64,000 nucleotides of DNA from Terebella lapidaria (Eukaryota > Annelida > Polychaeta > Terebellida > Terebellidae). The stretch lies in assembly GCA_949152475.1 (NCBI GenBank), contig OX424558.1, positions 39,070,651 through 39,134,650 on the forward strand, in the 5' to 3' direction. The notes under the pieces were generated by a model, which was given only the letters and a program-made list of their open reading frames with translations, had not been told where the DNA came from and made no database searches. How positions within the stretch are numbered: the stretch's first letter is position 1; each line of letters opens with the position of its first letter. Below are positions 44,945 through 56,607 of the stretch, one piece after another. The position numbers and the translations under genes are program-made.

Positions 44945-45252
44945 ACACTCACCGTGCTCTGAGCAAAATGGTATTGAAAAACGTGTCACCGTGCCTATGC
45001 CTGGAGTCACCGTGCTCATGTAGACGCATGAATAAACGGCCGTTATCTTTCAATTTCGGGGTGATGAACACTTTCCACTATCACATTATAGCTAATTATT
45101 ACAAGTTGAATACCACAAATTCCATTGAACTGAGAAATTAAACCATAAGTATAACTTTCGAGGCAGTTCCGTGTTTCTTTCTGAAATACTGGTGAGTACG
45201 GTGACGCCCCCACCGTACTCAAAGAGCACGGTGACGGAGTCACCGTGACTAT
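44945..45252. repeat. cluster of TCACCGTG/CACGGTGA words
   Basis: The octamer or its complement occurs at least five times (near 44951, 44984, 45006, 45227 and 45237, with related ACGGTGACG/CACCGTAC words near 45197-45217). This is upstream of the receptor gene but about 1 kb from its start. It could be a degenerate repeat or a cluster of binding sites. Confidence 0.35.
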
Positions 45253-45889
45253 ACCCCGTGCTACTGAACGGCAAAGGTTATCACACTGTCGGAAATCACT
45301 GTGTGTTCCTACTGTTTGTAGTTCAAGATAAATTCATAGCATGTGATAAAAAATGACGATAGCTTTTAGAGTAATGAAAATATCGACGTTTGGTGTAATA
45401 CAAAAAGAGCATAGTTTCCAAAGTAATAATTGATGACGACAGGATATTTCGTTCTAGATAACAGTGTATTGATAATGATTAGGATACTCAAGCAAGATCT
45501 GAACAACCTCCTCATTCTGTATTCCACACACTGAAGCTACCAACTCGTTTGATGTGTTCAATAGCGGGCACCACAAAATTAATACCAATAAACCCGAGCA
45601 ATATTGGATCCCTACTCTCACGTCGAATCCATCGACACGTGAATAATTCCACTAGTATCTAAATTTGGGTCAGTCTATTCAGATGGAGCACTCGTGAAAA
45701 CCGACAGATTTTCGCCCATCAAATGGTCAGCATTACAGATTCCTACACAAATGATAAATTGTACTTTTAGACCACATTGGACCCATCGATAGATTCACGG
45801 TCGTCATACTACATATTTGATTAGTGATATCCCGCGTGGAACAATGGGTTACATGGGGGCGAATTGACCGCGCTATGTGATATTCTACG

Positions 45890-46268
45890 CTGGCAGACGT
45901 AGAGGACGCGCAACAATTTGTCAGGATTCTGTCTCCCATCAACCCGCAGTGCCTAGGGCGACGTGCTCGCGGGGTGCGAGCTGATTGGGCGATGGCACGG
46001 CAGCTCTGGGCGTTGCTGTAGCTAAATGTCAAGTCGGGCTATCGCTTTATCTTGACCCGTGAGTGGAAAGCCGCATGTCAGACAAATGGGTGTGGGCTGT
46101 AACGTAACGACACAAGGAAAACGTCTTCCGAAAAGTACAGAGTGAAAGAGAAAAGTGGTAATACGTGCGTTCCTAAAATGTGACAGTCGTAGTATCTGAC
46201 GTAAGGAGTAGGGAGAGTCTGTTGGGGGAACGAACTGATGCTGAATATTCCAGAGAAGGCTCCTACTC
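45890..46268 (+). promoter_or_regulatory. presumed promoter/5' leader of the receptor gene
   Basis: A GC- and CpG-richer stretch (about 45895-46010) includes an inverted CCAAT-type word (GATTGGG near 45982). It is followed by the presumed 5' UTR. No TATA box is evident close to the start codon. Boundaries are inferred. Confidence 0.3.
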
Positions 46269-48365
46269 ATGAAAATAGAGTTAATCATGGGAAAACGAAC
46301 CGTAATAATACTCTTATGTTTTGTTATGTTGTTCGCGGCAAACGCAAATTTGGAAGTTCCAAGTCTGGACGACAAATCCTACACCATTCCCGGTGACGTC
46401 ACGTTAGGACTGCTCATGAATATTCATCGGTACAGCTCACAGCAATTCTGCTCGGATGCCGCATTGATGTCTGACATATTCAAGTCTGAAGTGACGAAAT
46501 ATGTGACAGATCTTATCAATGAAAACCCGGACATACTTCCCAATATCACGCTCGGATTCCAAGTCCTGGACGACTGCCAGAAGGACATCACCGCACTCGC
46601 CAGGGCGGTCACATTTGCCGAGAGAAAAAATCCAGAAAGCAACAACACGTGTCCAGCTGGAGGCATCGCTAACACCGCCAGTCCCTTGGTGGGAGTGGTA
46701 GGCCCAGCCTACAGCAGACAGGCCGTCATGGTCTCCAGCTTCCTAGGTCTGTTCCAGATTCCCGTTCTTGGAACCTTCCCCACGAGTGATGAACTCAGCG
46801 ATAAGAGCAGGTTCCAATACTTCATGAGGTTGGTGCCCCCGGATAAGTACCAAGTGGCAGCTATGATGGACATTTTGGACTATTTCGATTGGAGCTACGT
46901 TTCGCTGGTGTACTCCGAGGGAACGTACGGCGAGAACGCAGGCAAGCACGTGACCCAAGGAGTCAAGACCCGGGGCAAGTGTCTCGCCGTCTCCAAGCGT
47001 ATCTCGTCTGACGCCGACGAAGAAGAAATGAGAGACATCATCGACGATCTGGCGGCGCAGCCTGAGGCGAGAGTCATCATCATCTTCCTAGAGGTCGATG
47101 CGATGGACAAGCTGTTTGGAGGCCTGAAACAGGCTGGTCTCGAGACGTATTTCGTGTTTCTCTCGGGTGACGGGATCCCAGATATCGAGGGACTCCCAAC
47201 TGAACCCATCGTCTCTGGAACTCTCTTTCTCACGCATCCCGAGGGCGTAATCGGGGGTTTTCTGGATTATTTACAAACCACGAGTTGGTGGAATGCTTCC
47301 AATCCATGGGCACTGAGTTACTGGCAGAACCACTTAGATAATCCCGAGTATATCGACGCATCTCCACACGATAAGTTGGAATCATTCAAGTCAATCATTT
47401 CAGATGTCGCTAGTACATTTGAGTGGTCAACTACTGCTAAGATAGCAGACGGTATTCTAGTTTTTGCACATGCGTTGCATTCTTTGGTTTCAAAGCACTG
47501 TCCCGAAGAATTCATGAAACTGGACAATAACAATCTGAATGATTGTATCAGTGGCACGCGTGTGTTGAGCCACATGAGGAACGTAACGATCCCTGGTTAC
47601 TCCACTGGCATCGCCTTCGATCAGATCGGAGATGCAGTAGGGCAGTTTGTCATCAAACAGTACATGTGGAAAAAAGAATACGGGCGTCGATTGAATACAA
47701 TAGGACGCTGGGACATGTCGACGCAGAAGATCACGATGGACTTGAAGCTGTTAGATCCGTCAGTGACCATGAGTCCGGACTTGGAGTCAATTTGCAGCAA
47801 GCCGTGTGGTCCGAGACAGTACTACCAGATCCGAGAGTTGGCATGTTGTTGGGACTGTAGGGAATGTCGATCTAACGAGATCATCGTGAACGAGACGTCC
47901 TGTCAGCAGTGTCCGTCCTTCACTTGGCCCGACCCCGAAACGACGACCTCCTGTGAGTCGATAGAGCCTTACTACCTGCAGCTCCGCGAGGCAATGGGTC
48001 TCTGTATCGTGTGTCTCTCGGCTCTCGGGGTGATAGCCACGACTTCGGTCATTGCCGTCTACGTCGTCAAGCGCAAGAACAGGCTGCTGAAGGCCACGAG
48101 TCGAGAGCTGAGTGTCATGGTGCTGTGCGGCTGTCTGATCGCCTGCTGTGTCTCCATGGTATTCGTGCGCTACCCGGACGAGGTTGGTTGTCCCCTGCGC
48201 CAGACTGGCTTCCACTTCGCCGTGTGTGTCACGTACAGCCCACTTCTCGTCAAAACATCCAGAATATACCGCATCTTCAACGCCGGCAAGAAGGGTGTCA
48301 ACCGGCCTAAGTTCATATCGTCGAGAGCTCAGATGATTTTCGCATGTTCCATAATAACGGCACAG
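46269..48365 (+). CDS. metabotropic glutamate receptor-like class C GPCR, exon 1
   Basis: Encodes residues 1-699 of an 849-aa receptor. A signal peptide is visible (TVIILLCFVMLFAANA, residues 11-26; translation could also start at Met7). The Venus-flytrap ligand domain spans about 35-505. By alignment from memory with mGluR1, positions matching its glutamate contacts are Ser149, Thr172, Asp192, Tyr220, Asp301 and Lys391. A cysteine-rich linker covers 509-562. TM1 is near 576-600, TM2 near 613-634, TM3 near 647-668 with the family motif KTSRIYRIF, and TM4 begins near 686. N-glycosylation sequons occur (for example NIT 92, NAS 342, NVT 438, NET 541). The exon ends CAG|GTACGT, phase 0. Expected role: plasma-membrane receptor, probably for glutamate or a related amino acid. 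Confidence 0.93.
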
Positions 48366-48576
48366 GTACGTGTATGTGACTGTCAATAAATTCATTGCAC
48401 CATAAGGAAACAACCAACTAAGGGGTTTAATTGTCCCTTATTTTGATATTCATGCATATGTGTGTGGGTACCGTTATTTAACATCAAGACATAGATAAAC
48501 CAAAACATTACCGCTTACATGTAACTTTTCCATGCCTGTAAGTACATTGTTCAAATGCTCAACATCGAATATAATG

Positions 48577-48850
48577 TTGATACCATCAACACAGTAGCTT
48601 TTGGCTTGTGATTAGGTATTTATGTACTTGTCGTACATCTATTCCATGGGGTTTGTTTCGGATTTCTAAATTATTTTTGTTGGGTTATATAGGTTGTTGG
48701 GAAGTTGTATAATAACTCCAACAGGTGTACAGTAGAAACATCTACATTCACACACTGTCTGCCCCTGATGACGCATGTGTGTCTTTGGATAAACTATTCG
48801 GTCGGGCTTTGTTCTCGTGGTATTGGTGGTAATTGATTGATACACACATA
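48577..48850 (+). repeat. dispersed repeat R, copy 3 (in receptor intron)
   Basis: It shares GATACCATCAAC, GGCTTGTGATTAGGTA, CTATTCCATGGGGTTTG and the 3' end ATTGGTGGTAAT with the copies at 17821 and 28625, but is more diverged and slightly shorter. Confidence 0.6.
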
Positions 48851-49082
48851 ATCCCGTTATCAGTGTTATAATTTCGTCACATAGTATACACAAATCATGA
48901 CATCGTTGTTACGACATAACGACGCTGCAGGGAAGGGGTTGACTGAGTTATTGACAGTTCTAAATGCATACCGGTAAGGCTCATATGTCTGTGTTAGGCC
49001 TATTGGGTATTATTATCATTTTTGCGGGCGCTGCTGTCCGTTAACGAAACAATACACGCATGTTATTATTCACGCAATAATT

Positions 49083-49210
49083 ATTATTATTCACGCAATC
49101 GATGACATCAAATAACGTTTCCGGCTACCCAACACAAGACGCGGGCCTCGAATGAAACTGTTCTTCATTCGACGCCAGCGTCTTTCATTCGACGCCCGCG
49201 ACGCCTTGTG
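49083..49210. repeat. inverted copy of the 37.85-kb repeat
   Basis: CGATGACATCAAATAACG, AAGACGCGGGC and CGAATGAAACTG are the reverse complement of words at 37845-37965. The segment also contains an internal inverted pair around GTTCTTCATTCGACGCC. Confidence 0.5.
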
Positions 49211-49434
49211 GAACTATACCAAACGACTGTTTTTTATTTGCAACTGATACCTTATGATAGATACGTTATAATAGTGCGTCGGAGGGAGTGTGCTATGACC
49301 AGAGTGAGAATCAGAGCAATCGGAACAGTCGAACACAAAATGCAAAATTGAGTCGTCCGTCAAATGCTACACAGGTTTGCTGTCCTTATCAGGTGTTTCA
49401 AGTTCTAGTCAGACTATGAAAATGATAATAATAG

Positions 49435-49609
49435 TAATAACGATGGTTTGCCAGGCGGTGTGGTGGTTTGAAGGCCCTCCTTGGGTCATTGGACGCCTTG
49501 CAGACATTGGACGCCCTCGCCAAGGCTCGGGCAGACAATGACTGTCAGGCGTCCAATGGACCAAGTCAGGCATTCAAACCGCCACACCGCCTGGCAAACC
49601 ATCGTTATT
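49435..49609. mobile_element. hairpin MITE family M, copy in receptor intron
   Basis: The arms ATAACGATGGTTTGCCAGGC and its reverse complement extend about 65-75 bp with few mismatches around a short centre. It ends about 70 bp before the splice acceptor of exon 2, so the transcript could fold a strong hairpin next to the 3' splice site. Confidence 0.75.
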
Positions 49610-49681
49610 GTTATATTGGTGCAAGGATTTATTTTCTAATATATAGTTTCTAAAAGAAATATAATATTATTATTATCCCAG

Positions 49682-50134
49682 GTGTTGCTTCTAGTTATCC
49701 TGGAGCTGGAGATCCCGTCACGTCCCGAGTTAATCATGCCGTTCGCCACGGAGCGTTACGTAGAGGTCACGTGCTCCTTCACAATGACGTCATTCATCCC
49801 GCCACTGGCCTACAACATGGCGGTGATAGCGAGCTGCGGCGTTCTCGGCTTCCTGACCAAGAAACTCCCCGAGAACTTTAACGACTCTCGCTACATTTTC
49901 GTGTCGATCTCGACAACGTTTTTCATGTGGCTGGTCATCCTGCCGACGTACTTCACGACGTTCCACTCTCACCACAAGGCCGTACTGCTCTCCGTCTGTC
50001 TCCTCCTCAACGCCTTCATCACGCTTCTCTGTCAGTTCGGCACCAAAATCTACGCCGTCTTCTTCGTCAAAGACGAGAAAATCATCATCAACACACTTAA
50101 CACGACCGCGGTAGAGCCTCAATCATTGTCCTGA
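49682..50134 (+). CDS. metabotropic glutamate receptor-like class C GPCR, exon 2
   Basis: Encodes residues 700-849. The exon starts with GTG (Val) in phase 0 and completes TM4 (VLLLVILELE). TM5 is FIPPLAYNMAVIASCGVLGF; TM6 starts after the class C motif NFNDSRYIFVSISTT; TM7 ends QFGTKIYAVFF. The cytoplasmic tail is only about 23 residues (ending EPQSLS), far shorter than in mGluR1/5, and has no evident Homer-type proline motif. Poly(A) signal AATAAA at 50427-50432. No further exon is needed because TM7, tail and stop are all present. Confidence 0.92.
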   Translation: MLLLVILELEIPSRPELIMPFATERYVEVTCSFTMTSFIPPLAYNMAVIASCGVLGFLTKKLPENFNDSRYIFVSISTTFFMWLVILPTYFTTFHSHHKAVLLSVCLLLNAFITLLCQFGTKIYAVFFVKDEKIIINTLNTTAVEPQSLS

Positions 50135-50741
50135 ATTGGAAGCCATTAAAGGAGAAATCATGGAGGTGGAAACGTGTCATATCAAACCTTATTATCATGG
50201 AGAAAAAGTGGACCAATCTTCAAGAGAGTTGTAGAAGTTTTATTCACCTTGGAGATCAGGAACCACACTCAGTGAACTCTGATATCATCTTGTTATTCTC
50301 ACTTCAATTGTACAATTGTATGTTCTCGACTGATTGTATAAAATGGCAACATATTGCACACTCCAAGTCATATATCATGCACCTGTCAATTTGGTTGAGA
50401 AATGTTAGTATAATTTTTAAAATGTAAATAAATGTAACGTTAGTTTGTTATATTCATGGCGGTGGCCCTTATTTCATTGCATGAGCAAATTCAGAGCAAA
50501 TTCTTTGACAATACTGCAATAAAAATATAATACGGCCATATAATGGAAATCACCCAAAGGCGGCTGTAGTTCAAGGTCACAAGCGCAAGTCTGGTCATAG
50601 AATAACAGCTACAGGTTGCGGCTTCACTCGCCACTCACAATATTTGCAAATGGGACCAGCCACTGCCAGTTAGGGCATAAAACTGTAACAGTGTCTGATG
50701 TCTTTCCGTTCGTGCAGATAGTTCTCCATCGGAAGTGAAAA

Positions 50742-52347
50742 AAAATTAGCCCAAGGGCTAAGATAGGTTACCGGACAGTATATAATAGCTATTTTGTTCT
50801 GTGGCCTTGAAAATAAGGTCACTGGTCAAAATCAAAGTCACTAGAGTATTCCGCATACCAGTATATGATTTCCTATAGGCTCACAATTGATTACTAAGCT
50901 GTAAATTCAATAATAAAAGATATATTAGTCATTTTGTCCTGTGACCTTGAAAACGAAATCAAAAGTCAAATTAAAGGTCATCAGAATATTCAGCAGATAT
51001 CAATTGCTGTAGATCCAAAATTGAATCCTGAGTTGCAAAGTTGATAATAAACAAGATATTAGCCATTTTGTCCTGCGAGACCTTGAAAATTAGGTTAAAG
51101 ATCAGATTCAAGGTCACGACAATATTGAGCATATATCATTTCCTATATGTGCACAATTGATTCCTAAGCTGTAAAGTTGATAATAAGCGAGATATTAGCC
51201 ATTTTGTGTTCTGACCTTGAAAATCAGATCAAAGGTCAAATTCAAGGTCATGACAATATTCAGAATATAACATTTCCCATAGGTTCACAATTGATTGCTA
51301 AGCTGTAAAGTCGATAATAAGCGAGATATTAGCCATTTTGTGCTCTTGACCTTGAAAATGAGGTCAGAGGCCAAATTAAAGGTCACGAGAATGTTCAGCA
51401 TATATCATTCCCTTATATGTCCACAATTGATTCCTAAGCTGTAAGATCGATAATAAGTGAGATATTAGCCATTTTGTCCTGTGACCTTGAAAATGAGGTC
51501 AAAGGTCAAATTCAAGGTCATGAAAATAATCTGCATATATCATTTCATAGATGTTCATAACTGATTCCTAAGCTGTAAAGTCGATAACAAGCGAGATATT
51601 AGCCATTTTGTACTGTGACCTTGAAAATGAGGTCAAAGGTCAATTCAAGGTCATCAGAATATTCGGCATATATCATTTCCTATATGTTCACAATTGATTC
51701 CTAAGCTGTAAAGTCGATGATAAGCGAGATATAAGCCATTATATGTGCTCTGACCTCGAAACTGAGGTCAGAGGTCAAATTCAAGGTCACGAGAATATTC
51801 AGCATATATCATTTCCTATGTGTCCACAATTGATTCCTAGTCTCTAATCTCAATATTAAGTGAGATATTAGGCATAATGTGTCCCATTATATAGCATAGG
51901 AGAATTTAACATGGAAAAGTCCCATTTGAAACCAGTCGAGAAAATGAAATTGGCCGCTACACGCAGACCGGCGATTCAGGGACAACGGAACTTATACACA
52001 TAACAAAGGTATGTGAGAGCAATCTTTTGAAATAAAAATCTCAAAACTGTCTGAACAGTTTTTGAGAAAATGGCCGCCAAAGTCAGAAATTGGCCGTTTT
52101 TCGGCGAAAATGGCCGCCATTTTGAAAAAAATGCGAAAATAAAAAAAAAATAACCACCTCTTGAAATATTTTTTTTGTATTTTTGTGCAAAATTTCGGAA
52201 AGATTCGATCGTAAACCTAAGATACTTAAGATATAAGATAAAAATGTGGACGGACGACGCCGACGACGCAGACGCCGACGACGCCGACGGACGACGGACG
52301 CAACGCCACGCCAATAGGTTATCGGACCATAGGTCTGGTAACCTAAA
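50742..52347 (-). mobile_element. GGTCA-satellite element, complete copy X6 with about 8 internal units
   Basis: Both termini are present: AGGTTACCGGAC at 50765 and its inverted partner CTGGTAACCT at 52335-52344, next to the GACGCCGACGACGCAGACG tract. About eight tandem units of 134-137 bp (roughly 50800-51860) each carry TGACCTTGAAAA, often a GAGGTCAAAGGTCAAATTC block and a CAAGGTCA word. The unit also has the constant words ATTAGCCATTTTGT and GATTCCTAAGCTGTAAAG. No coding region. Confidence 0.85.
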
Positions 52348-52777
52348 AACTGTCAGGTCGGAAGTATTTGTTTTCCAGATGACAAAAATAAAATGCACAA
52401 CTCGATTTTCGCAGCATGCCTAGAATTAATTCGCCGTGAATATTGCAAAAATTTCACACGTTGCAAACAAATCGAATGCTGTTGCTACAATTTATTCCAT
52501 CAAAACAAACGTCATGTTTACATGCAGGTAAATTTGCGTGCATAACAGCGATTGATACACTTTCATGTCACAATTCCATCGATCAAACTGCATTTGTATT
52601 TACACGTACAATACACTATAATGATAACACCGTACACTATTTGCATTGACGGCAAAACTGTAGTGAGCGATATGCATTTTATGGTTTCTTAGGCGCTTAG
52701 TAACATTTTAACTGTTCTGTGTACAAGTTGTGCGCCCAAATCCTTCAGTGATGTGAATAAATGTGATTATTACCTTC

Positions 52778-54805
52778 TCAGTCCAATGGGCGAGAGTTAA
52801 CTCAGGTACATGTTAGTCAATACATGAATACTGAGAGTGCGCGTGGTTCTGGGATTGTAGGCCTACCACTGTTCATGTGAATGACGGCAAAAATATGGGG
52901 TTTCGCCCTGTTTTTGGAATCGCTGGGCGCGTAATGATTATTCGCTTGCTTGTACCTATATACACACTACTTTCATTGACAGAAATTCATATTTATTCAT
53001 ATATATGCGAGTAGCACATGGATTGCAGTATGTGGATTTTCGATTTTTTTTTCGAATAGACACACTGCCTAACATTGCTTATGTGTGCCAAGGTCCATGC
53101 CTATTGAGCAGGTATATCGAATTCAACCACAGACGAAGAAATGTATCGAACGAGAAAAAGCGCGATAGTTATAAATATTCTTTCTCGTATAGGTCAGACC
53201 ATTCATAATCAGCATTTCATGCACTGATCGAATTGACAAACACCGGTGCAACGGCAAACGTAATAATGCAAACGCGAATGGACAGTGCGATTTAAAGCGG
53301 ACATTCGATAATACAACTGGAGTTCATGACATCGCAATATCAAATCCGTCGAATAAATATTGCTTTGGTAATTAGTTACTCGGAGATTTAGGACGCATCT
53401 AGGTATTCGATATCGATGAGAGCTTTTCTCTACAGTTATAGGTGCCAAAATCTTGTCAATATTGATGAAAACAGTTCCGTGTAATGCGTTTGATCACTTG
53501 ACATTACTCAAGATGATATACATTGGCGTGAAATGAACAAACCCGATCACTCACATCAAAGACCTTATACTCTGAACGAAGGCGGATCCATTGGGTGAGG
53601 GGGGGGGGGGGGGGGCATGTTTTTGAGAATATGGCGATCAGAGTGAGTTTGTGGAGAATTTATACTCAGAAGGTGCCAAGATGTACCACACAACATAAAA
53701 ATGAGTCGTGGCTTCTGGGGCCTTGACTACCAGCTCTGCTTGCTTGGTGTTCTTCTCCTCCCCCAGTCCACCCTGAGATTCTGGATCCGCATCTGGAGAA
53801 CATGAAGTCGGACACGTCAAGATTTTTTAATCGTCAAAATTCATCATGACAATACTGCTTTGATGTGTAGATTCAGGATACGTTAAGGAAGATAAATTGC
53901 TTGTTTATGTTGTAACACAAGGATTAACAAACACACTCATGACATTATTGCATACGATTGCCTTTCATTTCACAAAGTCAGTCAATATGCACCTGTACAT
54001 TTCATTAGCAAATAATTCGTAAATTTCACACAGAGCTGCTATAGTTGAATAATTATTGATTATGTTGTGAAGACTGGTAAATATTGAACCTTGGTGTCAA
54101 ATATTGTCCGATGGTCTATTTCATTTGATCGATAAACGATCAATCATGACAGTATTGAGGGGTAGTAATGCCTCTGTAAAATTGTAAATTCATTTCGATG
54201 TTGGAGTGTTTGTTTACACCAATGAGTCCCTTTTGCTGTCGAAGAATTTTACCTAATGTTAGCGCGCAGAACCCGCCCCCCCCACCCCACCCCCTCTCAC
54301 CCTCAACGACACGATCGATCCCTTCTCTTAGATACATAATTGCGAACATCAAGCACGTGAGACACATAGAGAGCTTTGATAGACAGCTAAAGTCTTTTTG
54401 CTTGTGAAACACAAGACGGATATTTGCTCATTCTTGACAGGAATCCAACACTGAAAGGCACACGAATGTGAAATCATTCACAATCTTTGGATTTAAACGT
54501 CAAAGGAAAATTAGCTATTATCGTGTGAACATACAATAACAAATTCTTTAAGTGCCAAGGATTACGTCTTATGGTAGATGTAGATTTTCATTTGCTCTTT
54601 GTTTTCATGAAAATGCCAGGTAAATATCCATCTTTGGCTGATGAATGCTAGACAAATAATAACTGTCTATAAATCAGCAGCCTGGTCAATATCATTGTGA
54701 ATAGACTGGCACAGTCAAGTGGATCAGCACCATAAGATAAGTACCAACTTTAGGGGACGTATTCAATACCGAGGTGCACATGGTTAAAGATAAATACGTA
54801 TTAGT
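52778..54805. repeat. 2-kb duplicated segment, copy S1 (oldest)
   Basis: Homologous in order and orientation to S2 (57146), S3 (60137) and S4 (62865), but the most diverged. It ends in a single monomer of the 50-bp minisatellite (CCGAGGTGCACATGGTTAAA at about 54762-54782). It contains a poly-G run at 53598-53616 and no gene. Minus-strand frames conserved with S2/S3 show replacement changes and are not convincing as coding. Confidence 0.75.
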
Positions 54806-55025
54806 TAAAGAATGAGACAGAGTGCCATCGCGAATATAAAGAACGACGGCCGAAGGACTTAAAATACCTACGGTATACAGTCAAGCGGTCGAATGCTGTG
54901 GTATACACATAATCGCTCTTTATTGCTCACGTGTGTATTATATTCACCGGATACAGCTCACGGTCCAAAGACGGTATGTTGCAATACAATAACCGTTCTT
55001 TATTTGCTTGTGTACACATATACCG

Positions 55026-56120
55026 AGTAGGGCAAGATGGGGCTAGTTGGCACAAAGTGTATAATTTAGGACATAATAAATAATAATAATAATAATAATC
55101 CGATTTGTTTTAACGACGGTCCATGATGATAGGCAATTCTGCCTGTCTTCCCCATCCCCCGTACATACCTCTCTACCAGGTGTAGATATCAAAGTGTCTA
55201 CACGCGAGTGAGAGGTAGACCTTGGGACATTCACAGCACCACACTTCATGTCATATTCTATGTGTGTCCCAATGGCGTGGAACATTAAATAGATTTTGTG
55301 CCAACATGCCCCAACTTGGGGCTAGTTGGCACATTTCCTGAGGCAAGATGGCACACCTGCTTAAAATGGTACGCAGGTCAGTATGCAATCAATGTACTCA
55401 TTCTTACTTGAATGAATGTTGTTATTTGACTCATTTTTTCATACACTTAAAGTGACTTAAGACACGTGAATAATTTAGTTTTTACAAAATACCACATTAA
55501 AGCAACACAACACGAAATAAAACCAAAAGTGAACGTCACAAAAGTAACGTTTTCGGCGCAATTCACAATGTCGATCACAATATGCATTCAGTTTTCTTTT
55601 TTCCTGTCCCATTCTATGTCGTTTGGTTGTTATCAACTGTAAACATAAATATCTCAAGATTTGGAATAAGAATAAATAATTATAGTGACTATTCAACAAA
55701 TACATATCACATATTTGGCATATTGTGCCAACTTGCCCCACAGGGCTTTGCACCGTTTAAAATCTCCTATCTTCTGAAATATATAGTGAAATAAGATTTT
55801 AAAACAAAATTTACAAATACTCATTTATCACAGCTGGTATGTTGTTGATATTTGTTTGTTACATTTATTTACTTATAAACTGCATGAAGTTTCAGAATTA
55901 TGCGGTATGTGTTCAGCTGCACCTGATATGAGCAAAAATGAACAAATTCCTTTTTATAGGGGCAAAGATGTTGTCGCCATGGCAACAAGGAACAACAACA
56001 GCATACATAAATAAGCGAATCTACCTATGACATCATTTAATAATTTTCAATAATGTAATGCTGATTTATGACTCTTGTGCCAACTTGCCCCTGTGCCAAC
56101 TAGCCCCCTCTTCCCCTACT
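55026..56120. mobile_element. 1.1-kb TIR DNA transposon, non-autonomous
   Basis: Terminal inverted repeats of about 29 bp (AGTAGGGCAAGATGGGGC... and ...GCCCCCTCTTCCCCTACT) differ at two positions. The inner word GGGGCTAGTTGGCACA or its complement recurs internally at about 55318, and TGTGCCAACTTGCCCC at about 55726 and 56079. The ends can be read as a TA duplication with termini starting GGG, as in Tc1/mariner/pogo elements. The interior has no transposase-like frame. An AAT microsatellite lies at 55077-55100. Confidence 0.75.
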
Positions 56121-56452
56121 ACTCAATGTCAAAGTATACCACGTTGAGATTCCCACCCGCCAGAAAATGCGCTCATTTTGAATGTTGGAAGCCACGAGGT
56201 CACAACGTCAAAATGGATAGACTCGTTATTTATGACACAACACACATGCGGAACTAAATCTGGAACGAAAATCTCGCTGTTTTTCTACTACAACGCAGGG
56301 AACGAGTGTACGTACGATGAATTGTCTGACGCTATGTTAACACAAATATAGCAGGGAATGTCGAACGCACTGCTCCCGAACATTTGTCATACAACACATC
56401 TACTGAAAACATTTCGGACGAGGAGCTTACGCACGCCGTTCTTTATTTTAGG

Positions 56453-56545
56453 TTATGCGGTGCTTTATTTTCAGTCATGCAGTGCTTTATTTTCGGTCAT
56501 GCAGTGCTTTATTTTAGGTAATGCAGTGCTTTATTTGCAAGTGAT
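56453..56545. repeat. 26-bp minisatellite, about 4 copies
   Basis: The unit TCATGCAGTGCTTTATTTTC repeats with spacer variants between 56453 and 56540. It is short and degenerate. Confidence 0.7.
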
Positions 56546-56607
56546 CGTTCTTTCGTTGATATAACGCAAACATTATACAATGGATACATCGGCAAGAAGT
56601 ATTTTAA

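Larger units (their letters stand above)
48366..49681 (+). other. receptor intron (1,316 bp)
   Basis: The donor GTACGT directly follows codon 699, and the acceptor is TATCCCAG at 49681. The reading frame continues in phase 0 within TM4. The intron carries a copy of repeat R (48577-48850), an inverted short repeat (49083-49210) and a hairpin MITE (49435-49609) close to the acceptor. Confidence 0.85.

Noticed and set aside
49682..50134. Exon 2 as an independent gene starting at its first codon
   Set aside because: The first codon is GTG, and the segment continues TM4 in phase with exon 1 across a GT-AG intron.
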